A stretch of 64,000 nucleotides of DNA. Origin: Aquimarina sp. U1-2 (GTDB taxonomy: Bacteria; Bacteroidota; Bacteroidia; Flavobacteriales; Flavobacteriaceae). The translations under genes were made by a program, and so were the position numbers. The notes under the pieces were generated by a model. The model did no database searches. It worked only from the letters and a program-made list of their open reading frames with translations, and was not told the DNA's origin. The stretch lies in the NCBI RefSeq assembly GCF_017897595.1, contig NZ_JAGKIK010000014.1, positions 42,169 through 106,168 on the forward strand. The letters are read 5' to 3'. Positions 55,732-64,000 of the stretch are shown one piece after another (positions within the stretch are counted from its first letter, which is position 1; each line of letters begins with the position of its first letter).

Positions 55732-58411
55732 TTATCTTTTAATATCTATAATTATCATCTATTTGGCTTTTTTGTTTCTCATTGCATATTGGGCAGAGAA
55801 AAACTCAAAAAGTAAATGGGTTAATAATCCATATATATACGCGTTGTCATTGGCTGTGTATTGTTCTGCCTGGACATATTATGGTAGCGTGGGAATAGCC
55901 TCTCAATCAGGCATCAGTTTCTTGACTATATATCTGGGACCGGTTATTTCTTTACCACTTTGGATACTTGTAATGCGTAAGATTATTAGAGTTTCAAAAC
56001 AACATAAAATATCCAGCATCGCCGATTTTATATCCCTACGTTATGGTAATAATCGTTTTTTGGGAGCTTTGGTAACCGTGATTTGTGTATTTGCGATCGT
56101 ACCTTATATATCTTTGCAGTTGAAGGCTATTTCAGAGACTTTTGAAATTATAACCGATGAGACCAGTTATGTATCTACTACGATACTAGATGACTCCACA
56201 TTTTATATCGCAGTGCTTCTTGCTATTTTTGTTGCTTTTTACGGTACACAAGCTGCTGATGCCTCTCAACGAAGAAAAGGAATTATGACTACCGTAGCCG
56301 TAGAATCGGTATTCAAACTTATATTTTTCCTTATAGCAGGTATTTATGTTACTTTTTTTCTATTCGATGGTACATCAGATATGTATCAAAAGGCTTCGCA
56401 GTTGGATAATTTTAATCAAATAACAGCTTTTAATGGGGTTACATCGGGTTTTAACTGGATGTTTACTATTGCACTTTCGTTTTTTGCTATTTTCTTACTA
56501 CCACGACAGTTTCATGTAGCCGTTGTAGAAAACGATAGAGAACGTTATTTGAAGAAAGCAATTTGGATGTTTCCGCTTTATTTATTTCTATTTAATGTTT
56601 TTGTAATTTTCATTGCCTGGGCGGGTAATCTTTCTTTTGAAGGTAATGTTAATCAAGACTACTACATTTTGCTGCTACCACTTCAAAATAATAATATAGT
56701 TTTAGCCCTGCTGGTTTTTCTAGGTGGATTTTCTGCTGTAATTTCTATGGTAGTTGTCTCAACGTTAGCCTTATCGACGATGGTGAGTAACAACCTTGTC
56801 ATACCCTATGGTTTTTTGGACATGTTTGTTAAAGGGGACCCAGAAAAAAATGCAAATTATATCAAGACTATACGAAGGATTTCCATATTTTCTTTAATCA
56901 TTATTGCGTATTTCTTCTATGTTAATTTTTCTTATGAGTTATCACTATATTCTATAGGTTTGATATCATTTGTCATTATTGCTCAACTTGCACCTTCTTT
57001 TTTTATAGGTCTTTTTTGGAATCGTGGTTCTGCCAGGGCAGTCAAGACAGGAATGAGTATAGGAGTCTTAATAGTGGTGTATACTTTAATTTTACCTTTT
57101 GTTTTAAATGTCCTTCAAGGCAATAATTCTTTTGTAGAACAGGGGCTGTTTGGTGTAGAATTACTAAAACCGTATGCGCTCTTAGGAATTGATTTTCTAA
57201 GTCCAGAAGCACATTCCTTTTTTTGGAGCATGTTTCTAAATACAAGCAGTTTTCTTATAATCTCTTTACTATCCAAAGGGAATTATAGAGAACGTAATTA
57301 TGCAGAAATGTTTATTAATAGTAGCAATTATGCCAATCTACAAGATGGTGCTTTTGTTTGGAAGGGAGAAGCCTATGTTACAGATATACGTGCAATGCTT
57401 AAGCGATTTTTAGGAGAATATAAAACTGAGCGTGCTTTGAATCTTTTTAATATGAAATATGATATTTCAAAAGAGGAAGAAATGGCAGATGCCCGGCTGA
57501 TTAATTTTTCAGAAAAACTACTAACCGGAAGTATCGGTAGTGCATCGGCAAGAATCTTAATCGATAGTGTGGTTAAAGAGGAACCGGTAAGTTTGATTGA
57601 AGTGCTGAATATTTTGGAAGAATCAAAAAAGACGATTGCCATTAATAAAGCTCTAAAAGAACAATCAAATGAACTTACTGAAACCACAAAACAATTAAAA
57701 GCTGCGAATATCGAATTGCTCGAGCAGGATCGTATCAAAGACGAATTTTTGGATACCGTAGCACACGAGTTGAAAACACCTATCACATCGATCAAAGCGG
57801 CATCTGAAGTACTGACTGACGATCACGAGATGCCCGACGAGCTAAAAACCAAATTTTTAAATACTATTGTAAGTGATGCCGACCGTTTGGCACGATTAAT
57901 ACATAATATTCTGGATCTTGAAAAACTTTCTAGTGGTAGAGATGAACTCGAAATTCAAACTAATCAAATAGATAAAACTATAGATAAGGCGATTCATGGA
58001 GTTTCACAGATTGCGAATAAAAAAAATGTAGCCATACATTATCAAAATGGAACACGTATCTATGCTAATTATGATGAAGATCGAATGCTTCAAGTATTAA
58101 CGAATTTGTTATCTAATGCCCTTAAATTCTCAGAACCTGAAAATGGAGAGATTATGATCCAAGCTCGCCAAAAACAAAAAACTATTGAAGTAACCGTACA
58201 AGACAATGGAAAAGGAATTCCTGCGGAAGATATAAACTATATTTTTGATAAGTTTTATCAAGCGAAACATCAAAATATAAAAAAGCCTAAGGGGAGTGGT
58301 TTGGGATTAGCCATTAGTAAGAAAATTATTGAGAGTCATCGAGGAAAAATTTGGATCGATAAAAAATATAATAGGGGAGCACGCTTCTTATTTACTATTC
58401 CCAGATCATAG
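55724..58411 (+). CDS. Symporter-domain sensor histidine kinase, CbrA/CrbS-like
   Basis: An 895-residue fusion. Residues 1 to about 500 are an SSS transporter domain of 13 or so helices (GSVGIASQSGISFLTIYLGP near 46). A linker (about 500-660) ends in a coiled coil (KALKEQSNELTETTKQLKAA). HisKA carries H681 in FLDTVAHELKTPIT, and the ATPase has NLLSNALKFSEPENG, DNGKGIP and GSGLGLAISKKI. CrbS/CbrA proteins sense or transport carboxylates or histidine and signal to a response regulator that activates acs. The receiver gene and acs follow directly. Confidence 0.9.
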   Translation: MNNYLLISIIIIYLAFLFLIAYWAEKNSKSKWVNNPYIYALSLAVYCSAWTYYGSVGIASQSGISFLTIYLGPVISLPLWILVMRKIIRVSKQHKISSIADFISLRYGNNRFLGALVTVICVFAIVPYISLQLKAISETFEIITDETSYVSTTILDDSTFYIAVLLAIFVAFYGTQAADASQRRKGIMTTVAVESVFKLIFFLIAGIYVTFFLFDGTSDMYQKASQLDNFNQITAFNGVTSGFNWMFTIALSFFAIFLLPRQFHVAVVENDRERYLKKAIWMFPLYLFLFNVFVIFIAWAGNLSFEGNVNQDYYILLLPLQNNNIVLALLVFLGGFSAVISMVVVSTLALSTMVSNNLVIPYGFLDMFVKGDPEKNANYIKTIRRISIFSLIIIAYFFYVNFSYELSLYSIGLISFVIIAQLAPSFFIGLFWNRGSARAVKTGMSIGVLIVVYTLILPFVLNVLQGNNSFVEQGLFGVELLKPYALLGIDFLSPEAHSFFWSMFLNTSSFLIISLLSKGNYRERNYAEMFINSSNYANLQDGAFVWKGEAYVTDIRAMLKRFLGEYKTERALNLFNMKYDISKEEEMADARLINFSEKLLTGSIGSASARILIDSVVKEEPVSLIEVLNILEESKKTIAINKALKEQSNELTETTKQLKAANIELLEQDRIKDEFLDTVAHELKTPITSIKAASEVLTDDHEMPDELKTKFLNTIVSDADRLARLIHNILDLEKLSSGRDELEIQTNQIDKTIDKAIHGVSQIANKKNVAIHYQNGTRIYANYDEDRMLQVLTNLLSNALKFSEPENGEIMIQARQKQKTIEVTVQDNGKGIPAEDINYIFDKFYQAKHQNIKKPKGSGLGLAISKKIIESHRGKIWIDKKYNRGARFLFTIPRS

Positions 58412-58435
58412 CCTCGAACCAAGAAAAACCTATTT

Positions 58436-58798
58436 ATGAAAAAGATATTGATTGTAGATGATGAACCTAACATAGTAATGTCACTCGAATATACCTTTAA
58501 AAAAAAGAACTTCGAAGTGTATATTGCCCGCGATGGAGGTGAAGCATTGCAAATAGCTAATACAATAGTTCCTGATATCGTACTATTAGATATTATGATG
58601 CCCAATGTCGATGGTTATGAAACCTTAAAACAAATACGTAACAATCAAAATTTGAATAAAACTAAAATAGTCTTTCTTTCTGCAAAAAATAAAACAGCAG
58701 ATATTGAGAAAGGATTACAAATGGGAGCAGATAAATATTTAACAAAGCCATTTTCAATAAAAAAACTGGTGACAGAAATAAATGAGTTGTGGAATTGA
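58436..58798 (+). CDS. Stand-alone receiver-domain response regulator
   Basis: A 120-residue protein that is a receiver domain only: D8-D9, phospho-acceptor D52 in LLDIMMPNVDG and a KPF switch lysine near 102. It begins 24 bases after the symporter-kinase gene and is surely its partner. It has no DNA-binding domain, unlike CrbR or CbrB, so output must go by protein contact or phosphorelay. Confidence 0.9.
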   Translation: MKKILIVDDEPNIVMSLEYTFKKKNFEVYIARDGGEALQIANTIVPDIVLLDIMMPNVDGYETLKQIRNNQNLNKTKIVFLSAKNKTADIEKGLQMGADKYLTKPFSIKKLVTEINELWN

Positions 58799-58962
58799 CT
58801 TAGACTGTATAACATATTGTCGGTTACATTCAATAGTCGTAAGGGTGAGCTTTTATTGTCATTATTTGAGTATTTGAAAAGTTGAACGTACTTAATCCTT
58901 AGTAGCTTCAGTCTCTTTAAGAAAAAAATAGAAGAATTAAAAACATAATACATACAACCATT

Positions 58963-60870
58963 ATGAGTAATTATCACATAAAACATCTAGAAGAATACTA
59001 TCAAGTATACAGAAAATCAGTACGGGATCCTGAAACTTTTTGGGCCGAAATAGCAGAAGAACACTTCATGTGGCGTAAAAAATGGGACAACGTATTAAGC
59101 TGGGACTTTACAAAACCCGAGATCAAATGGTTTGAAGGTGCGCAACTTAACATAACCGAAAATTGTATTGATCGCCATTTACGTAATAGAGGTCATAAAA
59201 CCGCTATTCTTTTTGAGCCTAATGATCCTACTGAAGATGCGCAACATATTACCTATAAACAATTGCACGAGCGCGTTTGTAAATTTGCGAATGTTTTAAA
59301 GGATCAGGGAGTCAAGAAAGGAGATAGGGTTTGTATCTACCTTCCGATGATTCCTGAATTAGCAGTATCGGTATTGGCCTGTGCAAGAATTGGAGCCATT
59401 CATTCTGTAGTTTTTGCGGGTTTTTCTGCCACAGCACTTTCTACAAGAATAAACGATTGCGACGCAAAAATGGTCATCACCGCAGACGGATCGTATCGCG
59501 GAGCTAAAACCATCGACTTAAAAAGTATCGTTGATGAGGCGTTAGAAGAGTGTCCAGGCATAAAATCGGTACTGGTTGCCAAACGAATAGGCTCTGATAT
59601 TACTATGAAAAAAGGTAGAGACTATTGGTTACAGCCTTTACTTGATGACGCATACAAAGACTGTGTGCCCGAAGTGATGAACGCAGAAGATCCATTATTC
59701 ATATTATACACCTCTGGATCTACGGGAATGCCCAAAGGTATGTTGCACACTACGGCAGGGTATATGGTTTATGCTGCTTATACATTTAAAAATGTATTTC
59801 AGTATCATGAAGATGATATTTATTGGTGTACTGCCGATATCGGTTGGATTACCGGGCATTCGTATATCGTTTATGGTCCTTTGGCAAATGGAGCAACGAC
59901 CGTCATGTTTGAAGGTGTACCTTCATATCCAGATTTTGGTCGTTTCTGGGATATAGTTCAAAAGCATAAGGTTACGCAATTCTATACAGCACCTACTGCT
60001 ATTCGAGCATTGGCCAAAGAAAACCTGGATTATGTGACCAATCATGATTTATCCAGTCTTAAGGTATTAGGTACGGTAGGCGAACCTATCAACGAAGAAG
60101 CATGGCATTGGTATAACGATCATATTGGTCAAAAAAATTCACCAATTGTCGATACCTGGTGGCAAACAGAAACCGGTGGTATCATGATTTCGCCAATACC
60201 ATATTCGACACCAACCAAACCAACCTATGCCACGTTACCCATGCCGGGAATACAACCTGCATTAATGGATGAAAACGGACAAGAAATTAAGGGGAATCAG
60301 GTCGACGGACGTTTATGTATTAAATTTCCCTGGCCCTCTATGGCCAGAACCATATGGGGGAATCATCAGCGTTACAAGGATACTTATTTTTCAGCATTTG
60401 AAAATAAGTACTTTACAGGGGATGGAGCCTTACGCGATGAGGTAGGGTATTATAGAATAACTGGTAGAGTAGATGATGTAATCATAGTATCGGGTCACAA
60501 CCTGGGTACGGCACCTATCGAAGATGCCATTAATGAACATCCGGCTGTAGCAGAATCGGCTATAGTTGGTTTTCCACATGACATTAAGGGAAATGCGCTG
60601 TATGGATATATTATTCTTAAAGAAACTGGAGAAACTCGTGATCGTAACAACTTAAGTAAAGAAGTGAATCAACAAATTACCGAACGTATAGGACCCATCG
60701 CTAAACTAGATAAAATTCAGTTTGTACCCGGACTACCAAAAACCCGAAGTGGTAAGATCATGAGAAGAATTTTACGTAAAATTGCTTCAAAAGATACAAG
60801 CAATCTGGGAGATACCAGTACGTTACTAAATCCAGAAGTTGTACAAAAAATTATGGATGAGGCGTTGTAG
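58963..60870 (+). CDS. acs: Acetyl-CoA synthetase
   Basis: A 635-residue AMP-forming enzyme turning acetate, ATP and CoA into acetyl-CoA. The adenylate motif is LYTSGSTGMPKGMLHT, and DTWWQTETGG is complete with tryptophan at the acetate pocket. The C-terminal LPKTRSGKIMRRILR holds the lysine that is acetylated to shut off Acs enzymes. It closes the module of porin, symporter and symporter-kinase. Confidence 0.96.
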   Translation: MSNYHIKHLEEYYQVYRKSVRDPETFWAEIAEEHFMWRKKWDNVLSWDFTKPEIKWFEGAQLNITENCIDRHLRNRGHKTAILFEPNDPTEDAQHITYKQLHERVCKFANVLKDQGVKKGDRVCIYLPMIPELAVSVLACARIGAIHSVVFAGFSATALSTRINDCDAKMVITADGSYRGAKTIDLKSIVDEALEECPGIKSVLVAKRIGSDITMKKGRDYWLQPLLDDAYKDCVPEVMNAEDPLFILYTSGSTGMPKGMLHTTAGYMVYAAYTFKNVFQYHEDDIYWCTADIGWITGHSYIVYGPLANGATTVMFEGVPSYPDFGRFWDIVQKHKVTQFYTAPTAIRALAKENLDYVTNHDLSSLKVLGTVGEPINEEAWHWYNDHIGQKNSPIVDTWWQTETGGIMISPIPYSTPTKPTYATLPMPGIQPALMDENGQEIKGNQVDGRLCIKFPWPSMARTIWGNHQRYKDTYFSAFENKYFTGDGALRDEVGYYRITGRVDDVIIVSGHNLGTAPIEDAINEHPAVAESAIVGFPHDIKGNALYGYIILKETGETRDRNNLSKEVNQQITERIGPIAKLDKIQFVPGLPKTRSGKIMRRILRKIASKDTSNLGDTSTLLNPEVVQKIMDEAL

Positions 60871-61011
60871 GTATATTTAAAATGAAATCTAAAATCTAAA
60901 GAGGCTTTCTAAAGATTCATGGTTACAACATTAACGAAAACGATAGTCAGATTTAAGCTTGTTAACATGTCATAAATATACTATGGTTAATTTAAATTTA
61001 CTTTGTTAGAA

Positions 61012-61052
61012 TATAGTAGATTAGAGTATAGTAGATTAGAGTATAGTAGCTT
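61012..61052 (+). repeat. Short tandem repeat, 15-bp unit
   Basis: TATAGTAGATTAGAG is repeated 2.7 times, with a C for A change in the last partial copy. Otherwise 60871-61233 holds only the terminator at 61123. Confidence 0.8.
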
Positions 61053-61122
61053 AAAGTTTGAGTCCATTTAGTATCACATAGGGTGATCACCTAATTGGTT
61101 ATATTGCCAAAGCCTTATTTTG

Positions 61123-61154
61123 AAGTACCAATTTATAAGTTGGTACTTTTTTTT
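61123..61154 (+). terminator. Intrinsic terminator between acs and the lipoprotein gene
   Basis: AAGTACCAA (61123-61131) pairs with TTGGTACTT (61140-61148); the T run extends from 61147 to 61154. It probably ends the acs transcript. Confidence 0.88.
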
Positions 61155-61233
61155 GGATATAGTAAGCTAATTTCAGATCTACAAAGGTGTACCAATAAGT
61201 TGTTCTACCTTCTAATAATCTAAATTTATAAAT

Positions 61234-61704
61234 ATGAAAAAAAATCATGTATTAGCTGCTTTTGCAGTGCTGAGCGCAATGTTTATCTCTTGTGAGAAAC
61301 CAGAGGAGAATTTTAATGATGTTCATTTAGAATCATTTGAGGCTACGCTGCCCTTATCAAAAAGTTATTACGGAGAGATAAGGACTATACGGTTTAATAA
61401 GCAAATACCAAGAGGTTGGATTACCGTAAGGATAAATACTATATCTGGAAATAGAACGATTAAAAATTTAAATGGCGGTAACTATGGGGTATATGAGTTT
61501 ATGAATCGAAATTCTCCTTTGCCCGAAGGTTGGGTAATTACTGATGTAAATTCCGTAAGTGGTAGCAGAAGAATTAGAAACTTAAATGGAGCTTGGCCCA
61601 ATGCCCGTGCAGAAGCTCATAGAATATCTCCTATTCCAAGAGGTTGGAGAGTCTACAGAATAGGATTTAATGGTTATAAGAACATCATATACGAGAGAAA
61701 TTAA
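61234..61704 (+). CDS. Lipoprotein with three internal repeats
   Basis: A 156-residue protein with a lipoprotein signal: hydrophobic 6-18 and lipobox FISC with Cys20. Three repeats follow, at 58-81, 96-119 and 134-153. Each opens I/LPxGW and contains a short strand pair; the first two also share SGNRTIKNLNG/SGSRRIRNLNG. The mature protein is strongly basic (Arg-rich). The family is unknown to me; a small surface beta-structure is likely. Confidence 0.8.
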   Translation: MKKNHVLAAFAVLSAMFISCEKPEENFNDVHLESFEATLPLSKSYYGEIRTIRFNKQIPRGWITVRINTISGNRTIKNLNGGNYGVYEFMNRNSPLPEGWVITDVNSVSGSRRIRNLNGAWPNARAEAHRISPIPRGWRVYRIGFNGYKNIIYERN

Positions 61705-61970
61705 ACCCAAATTATGTACTTGTACTTCGTCATAAAGCGGGTTAAACGGACAACAAAGTAAGGCTTTGGGCGAAATGTAGCATTAAAAATGTTTTTTAAT
61801 TTTAGCATAGTACGGATTCGGTTATATTAAAAAATATAGCGAAGCGATTGTGTTCGAAACAGTTGAAAGGTGTAATAAATTTTCAACCATACGCCTGAAA
61901 ATTATCTTAACTTGGCTGTGAACATGCGCATCTAAAACTAATACTTAAAGGTGTTAAACCGATTCTAAGA

Positions 61971-62009
61971 AAAAAGGGTTCCCAAATAAAATGGTGGTTA
62001 CCCTTTTTT
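61971..62009 (+). terminator. Bidirectional terminator between lipoprotein and carboxylase genes
   Basis: AAAAAGGGT (61971-61979) and ACCCTTTTT (62000-62008) form a stem with A/U tracts on both sides, near the stop codon of the minus-strand gene at 62033. The rest of 61705-61970 is gene-free. Confidence 0.82.
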
Positions 62010-62032
62010 ATTTAATGCATTCGTACCGTGAA

Positions 62033-63574
62033 CTACAAAGGAATATTCCCATGCTTCCGTTTGGGTTGGTCTACTACTTTATCTTCGAGCATACTAAACG
62101 CTTTTAACAGTTTACGCCTGGTGTTTTTTGGCAAAATGACTTCATCGATAAAACCACGTTGTGCAGCGCGATAGGGATTTGCAAATTTATCGGCATATTC
62201 GGCTTCTTTTTCGGCTAATTTAGCAGTAGGATCATCGGCAGCCTGTATTTCTTTTTTAAAAATGATCTCACTTGCGCCTTTGGCTCCCATAACAGCGATT
62301 TCGGCTGTAGGCCAGGCATAATTAAGATCTGCACCAATATGTTTTGAGTTCATCACATCGTAGGCACCCCCATAGGCTTTGCGAGTGATCACTGTTACTT
62401 TGGGTACAGTAGCTTCGCTAAGCGCATATAATAATTTGGCACCGTGAACGATAATACCATTCCACTCCTGATCGGTTCCAGGTAAGAAACCGGGAACATC
62501 TACCAACACCAACAAGGGAATATTAAAACAATCACAAAAACGAGTAAATCGGGCGGCTTTTTTAGAACTATTTACATCTAAAACCCCGGCCAGAAACATA
62601 GGTTGATTGGCAACGATACCAATACTGCGACCGCCGATGCGTGCAAAACCTACAATGATATTTTCTGCATACGCTTTATGGATTTCATAAAACGAATCCT
62701 CATCGATAATACCACGTATGACCTCATGCATATCATAAGGTTTATTAGGATGATCCGGTATGACTTCAGCAAGTTCTTCCCGAATCTCTTCTGCAGGTGC
62801 AAAAGGCAATTTATTGGGATATTCTGCATTGCTTTGGGGTAAATAGCTAAGTAGTTTTTTGATATCTTCTAGGCAAGCAATATCATTACTAGAAGTCACA
62901 TGTGCTACACCCGATTTGGTAGCGTGTGTGCTAGCGCCACCCAACTCTTCAGAAGTAACTTCTTCATTCGTAACTGTTTTTACAACATTGGGGCCTGTAA
63001 CGAACATATAACTGGTTTCTTCTACCATCATTGTGAAATCGGTCATCGCCGGAGAGTACACAGCTCCGCCGGCACAAGGTCCCATAATAGCAGAGATTTG
63101 AGGGATAACACCCGAAGCCTGTACATTTCTGTGAAAAATATCGGCATAACCGCCCAAAGAACGAACACCTTCTTGAATTCTTGCACCACCAGAATCATTA
63201 AGACCGATAATGGGGGCTCCCATGGTAACAGCCATATCCATTATTTTGCAAATTTTTTCGGCATGAGTTTCAGATAATGCGCCTCCAAACACAGTAAAAT
63301 CCTGTGCATACACATACACCAGCCTACCTTGAATCGTTCCATAACCCGTTACCACTCCGTCTCCGTAATACATTTCTTTATCCATGTTGAAATCAGTAGT
63401 TCGATGCGTCACCAGAATACCAATTTCTTCAAATGAACCTTCATCCAACAAATACGTAACACGCTCGCGTGCTGTTAATTTTTTCTTTTCATGTTGTTTT
63501 GCAATTCGATGCTGCCCGCCACCTAATTTAGCTTGATCTATTTTTTCTTGTAATGTCTTTATTTGCGAGTTCAT
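62033..63574 (-). CDS. pccB: Acyl-CoA (propionyl-CoA type) carboxylase beta subunit
   Basis: A 513-residue carboxyltransferase. [14 protein letters not shown] and [16 protein letters not shown] are the acyl-CoA oxyanion-hole motifs, and [13 protein letters not shown] with [26 protein letters not shown] is the carboxybiotin site. Length fits propionyl-CoA/methylmalonyl-CoA carboxylase beta chains. Biotin-carrier and biotin-carboxylase genes are not adjacent within the window, so the exact acyl-CoA is inferred from family resemblance. Confidence 0.9.
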   Translation of the reverse strand: MNSQIKTLQEKIDQAKLGGGQHRIAKQHEKKKLTARERVTYLLDEGSFEEIGILVTHRTTDFNMDKEMYYGDGVVTGYGTIQGRLVYVYAQDFTVFGGALSETHAEKICKIMDMAVTMGAPIIGLNDSGGARIQEGVRSLGGYADIFHRNVQASGVIPQISAIMGPCAGGAVYSPAMTDFTMMVEETSYMFVTGPNVVKTVTNEEVTSEELGGASTHATKSGVAHVTSSNDIACLEDIKKLLSYLPQSNAEYPNKLPFAPAEEIREELAEVIPDHPNKPYDMHEVIRGIIDEDSFYEIHKAYAENIIVGFARIGGRSIGIVANQPMFLAGVLDVNSSKKAARFTRFCDCFNIPLLVLVDVPGFLPGTDQEWNGIIVHGAKLLYALSEATVPKVTVITRKAYGGAYDVMNSKHIGADLNYAWPTAEIAVMGAKGASEIIFKKEIQAADDPTAKLAEKEAEYADKFANPYRAAQRGFIDEVILPKNTRRKLLKAFSMLEDKVVDQPKRKHGNIPL

Positions 63575-63631
63575 GTGGTTTTATATTTTTAGATAGTTAC
63601 AATATAGTATGTTTTTTAATTCAGAATTCAG

Positions 63632-63865
63632 AATTCTGCATTCAAAAACACCTCCCAAGCCCTCCTCAAGGAGGGAATTCTTTATGATTTTTTACTTAAT
63701 ACCTAATACTTTGTACTTTGATATTTTAAATTTCGACTTTTACATTTTTCAATTCTGAATTCAAAAACACCTCCCTTGACCTCATGGAGGGAATTCTTTA
63801 TGATTTTTTACTTAATACTTAATACTTTGTACTTTGATATTTTACATTTTGACTTTTACATTTCT
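63632..63865 (+). repeat. Tandem ~119-bp direct repeat, two copies
   Basis: Copy 1 begins at 63632 and copy 2 at 63751. Both read AATTCTGNATTCAAAAACAC, CTCCC, GGAGGGAATTC, TTTATGATTTTTTACTTAAT, CTTTGTACTTTGATATTTTA and then TTTTACATTT in the same order. CTCC...GGAGGG in each copy can form a small hairpin. No gene lies in 63575-64000. Confidence 0.9.
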
Positions 63866-63941
63866 CACGTTCATCATGTACTTCCCTGATTAGCGTTGAC
63901 CGTTTTTAGGTTAATACTTCGTTGTTAAAAATAGTCATTGT

Positions 63942-63979
63942 TTTCCTTTGATGGCTAGCCATCAAAGGAAAGTTTTTTT
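63942..63979 (+). terminator. Perfect 30-bp palindrome with U tract
   Basis: TTTCCTTTGATGGCT and its exact complement AGCCATCAAAGGAAA occupy 63942-63971, followed by G and seven T. It is an intrinsic terminator on the plus strand, yet no plus-strand gene was found in the preceding 360 bases. Confidence 0.75.
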
Positions 63980-64000
63980 CGAATTCCACAGGTGTCATTT

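Noticed and set aside
1..64000. tRNA, rRNA and CRISPR arrays
   Set aside because: I looked for cloverleaf-like GC segments, rRNA-like stretches and regularly spaced repeats and found none that I can support by eye; a dedicated scan would be decisive.

Overview
The window is an AT-rich chromosomal segment of a marine-type member of the Bacteroidota, most likely family Flavobacteriaceae. The evidence is the gene content (class II IlvC, a Bacteroides-type carbamoyltransferase in the arginine cluster, CarboxypepD_reg-like, S41 and outer-membrane-barrel proteins, VC_2705-type symporters), the near absence of Shine-Dalgarno sequences, and promoters of the TAnnTTTG type. I saw no rRNA, tRNA, CRISPR array or intact insertion sequence. 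The genus cannot be fixed from what I can see.

Layout. 1-10.8 kb is a nitrate assimilation island: partial nirB and an outer-membrane channel on the minus strand; a LuxR-type response regulator, a NarK/NrtP nitrate transporter, a fused NasA-NasC-like nitrate reductase and an odd rubredoxin protein on the plus strand. Four promoters in the island carry the same palindrome, TAAGTA-N4-TACTTA, abutting a TAnnTTTG -7 element. 11-18 kb is a mixed, mostly minus-strand region: small ORFs, an S41 protease, a CarboxypepD_reg-like protein, a hybrid histidine kinase and a small secreted protein. 18-20.5 kb holds an ACT-domain protein divergent from aspartate kinase. 20.8-26 kb holds YifB/ComM, an NRAMP transporter and the 5-oxoprolinase genes pxpABC. 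26.2-28.9 kb holds a membrane protein, histidine kinase and response regulator set.

29-37 kb is the isoleucine/valine operon ilvD-ilvB-ilvN-ilvC-ilvA. It is preceded by two tandem transcription attenuators, each with a leader peptide full of Ile and Val codons, an antiterminator segment and an intrinsic terminator. 39-49 kb is the arginine cluster: GNAT acyltransferase, argG, argC, proC, argD, an acetyl/succinyl-ornithine carbamoyltransferase, argB, argE-like and argH. Aspartate kinase, the GNAT gene and argD share an unusual leader: a hairpin with compensatory base changes, then an AGCGGTTACAT box at a fixed 56-57 bases from the start codon. A fourth, orphan copy lies at 17.8-18.0 kb.

49-51.4 kb holds a sugar kinase, an exported isomerase-like protein and a small membrane protein. 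51.6-60.9 kb looks like an acetate (or other short carboxylate) uptake and activation module: a transposase-derived HTH protein, a porin, a DUF4212 subunit, a sodium:solute symporter, a DUF3311-like peptide, a CbrA/CrbS-like symporter-kinase, a stand-alone receiver protein and acetyl-CoA synthetase. 61-64 kb has a repeat-containing lipoprotein, an acyl-CoA carboxylase beta subunit and a tandem intergenic repeat. Several dispersed repeat families (about 170, 85 and 60 bp) lie between genes.
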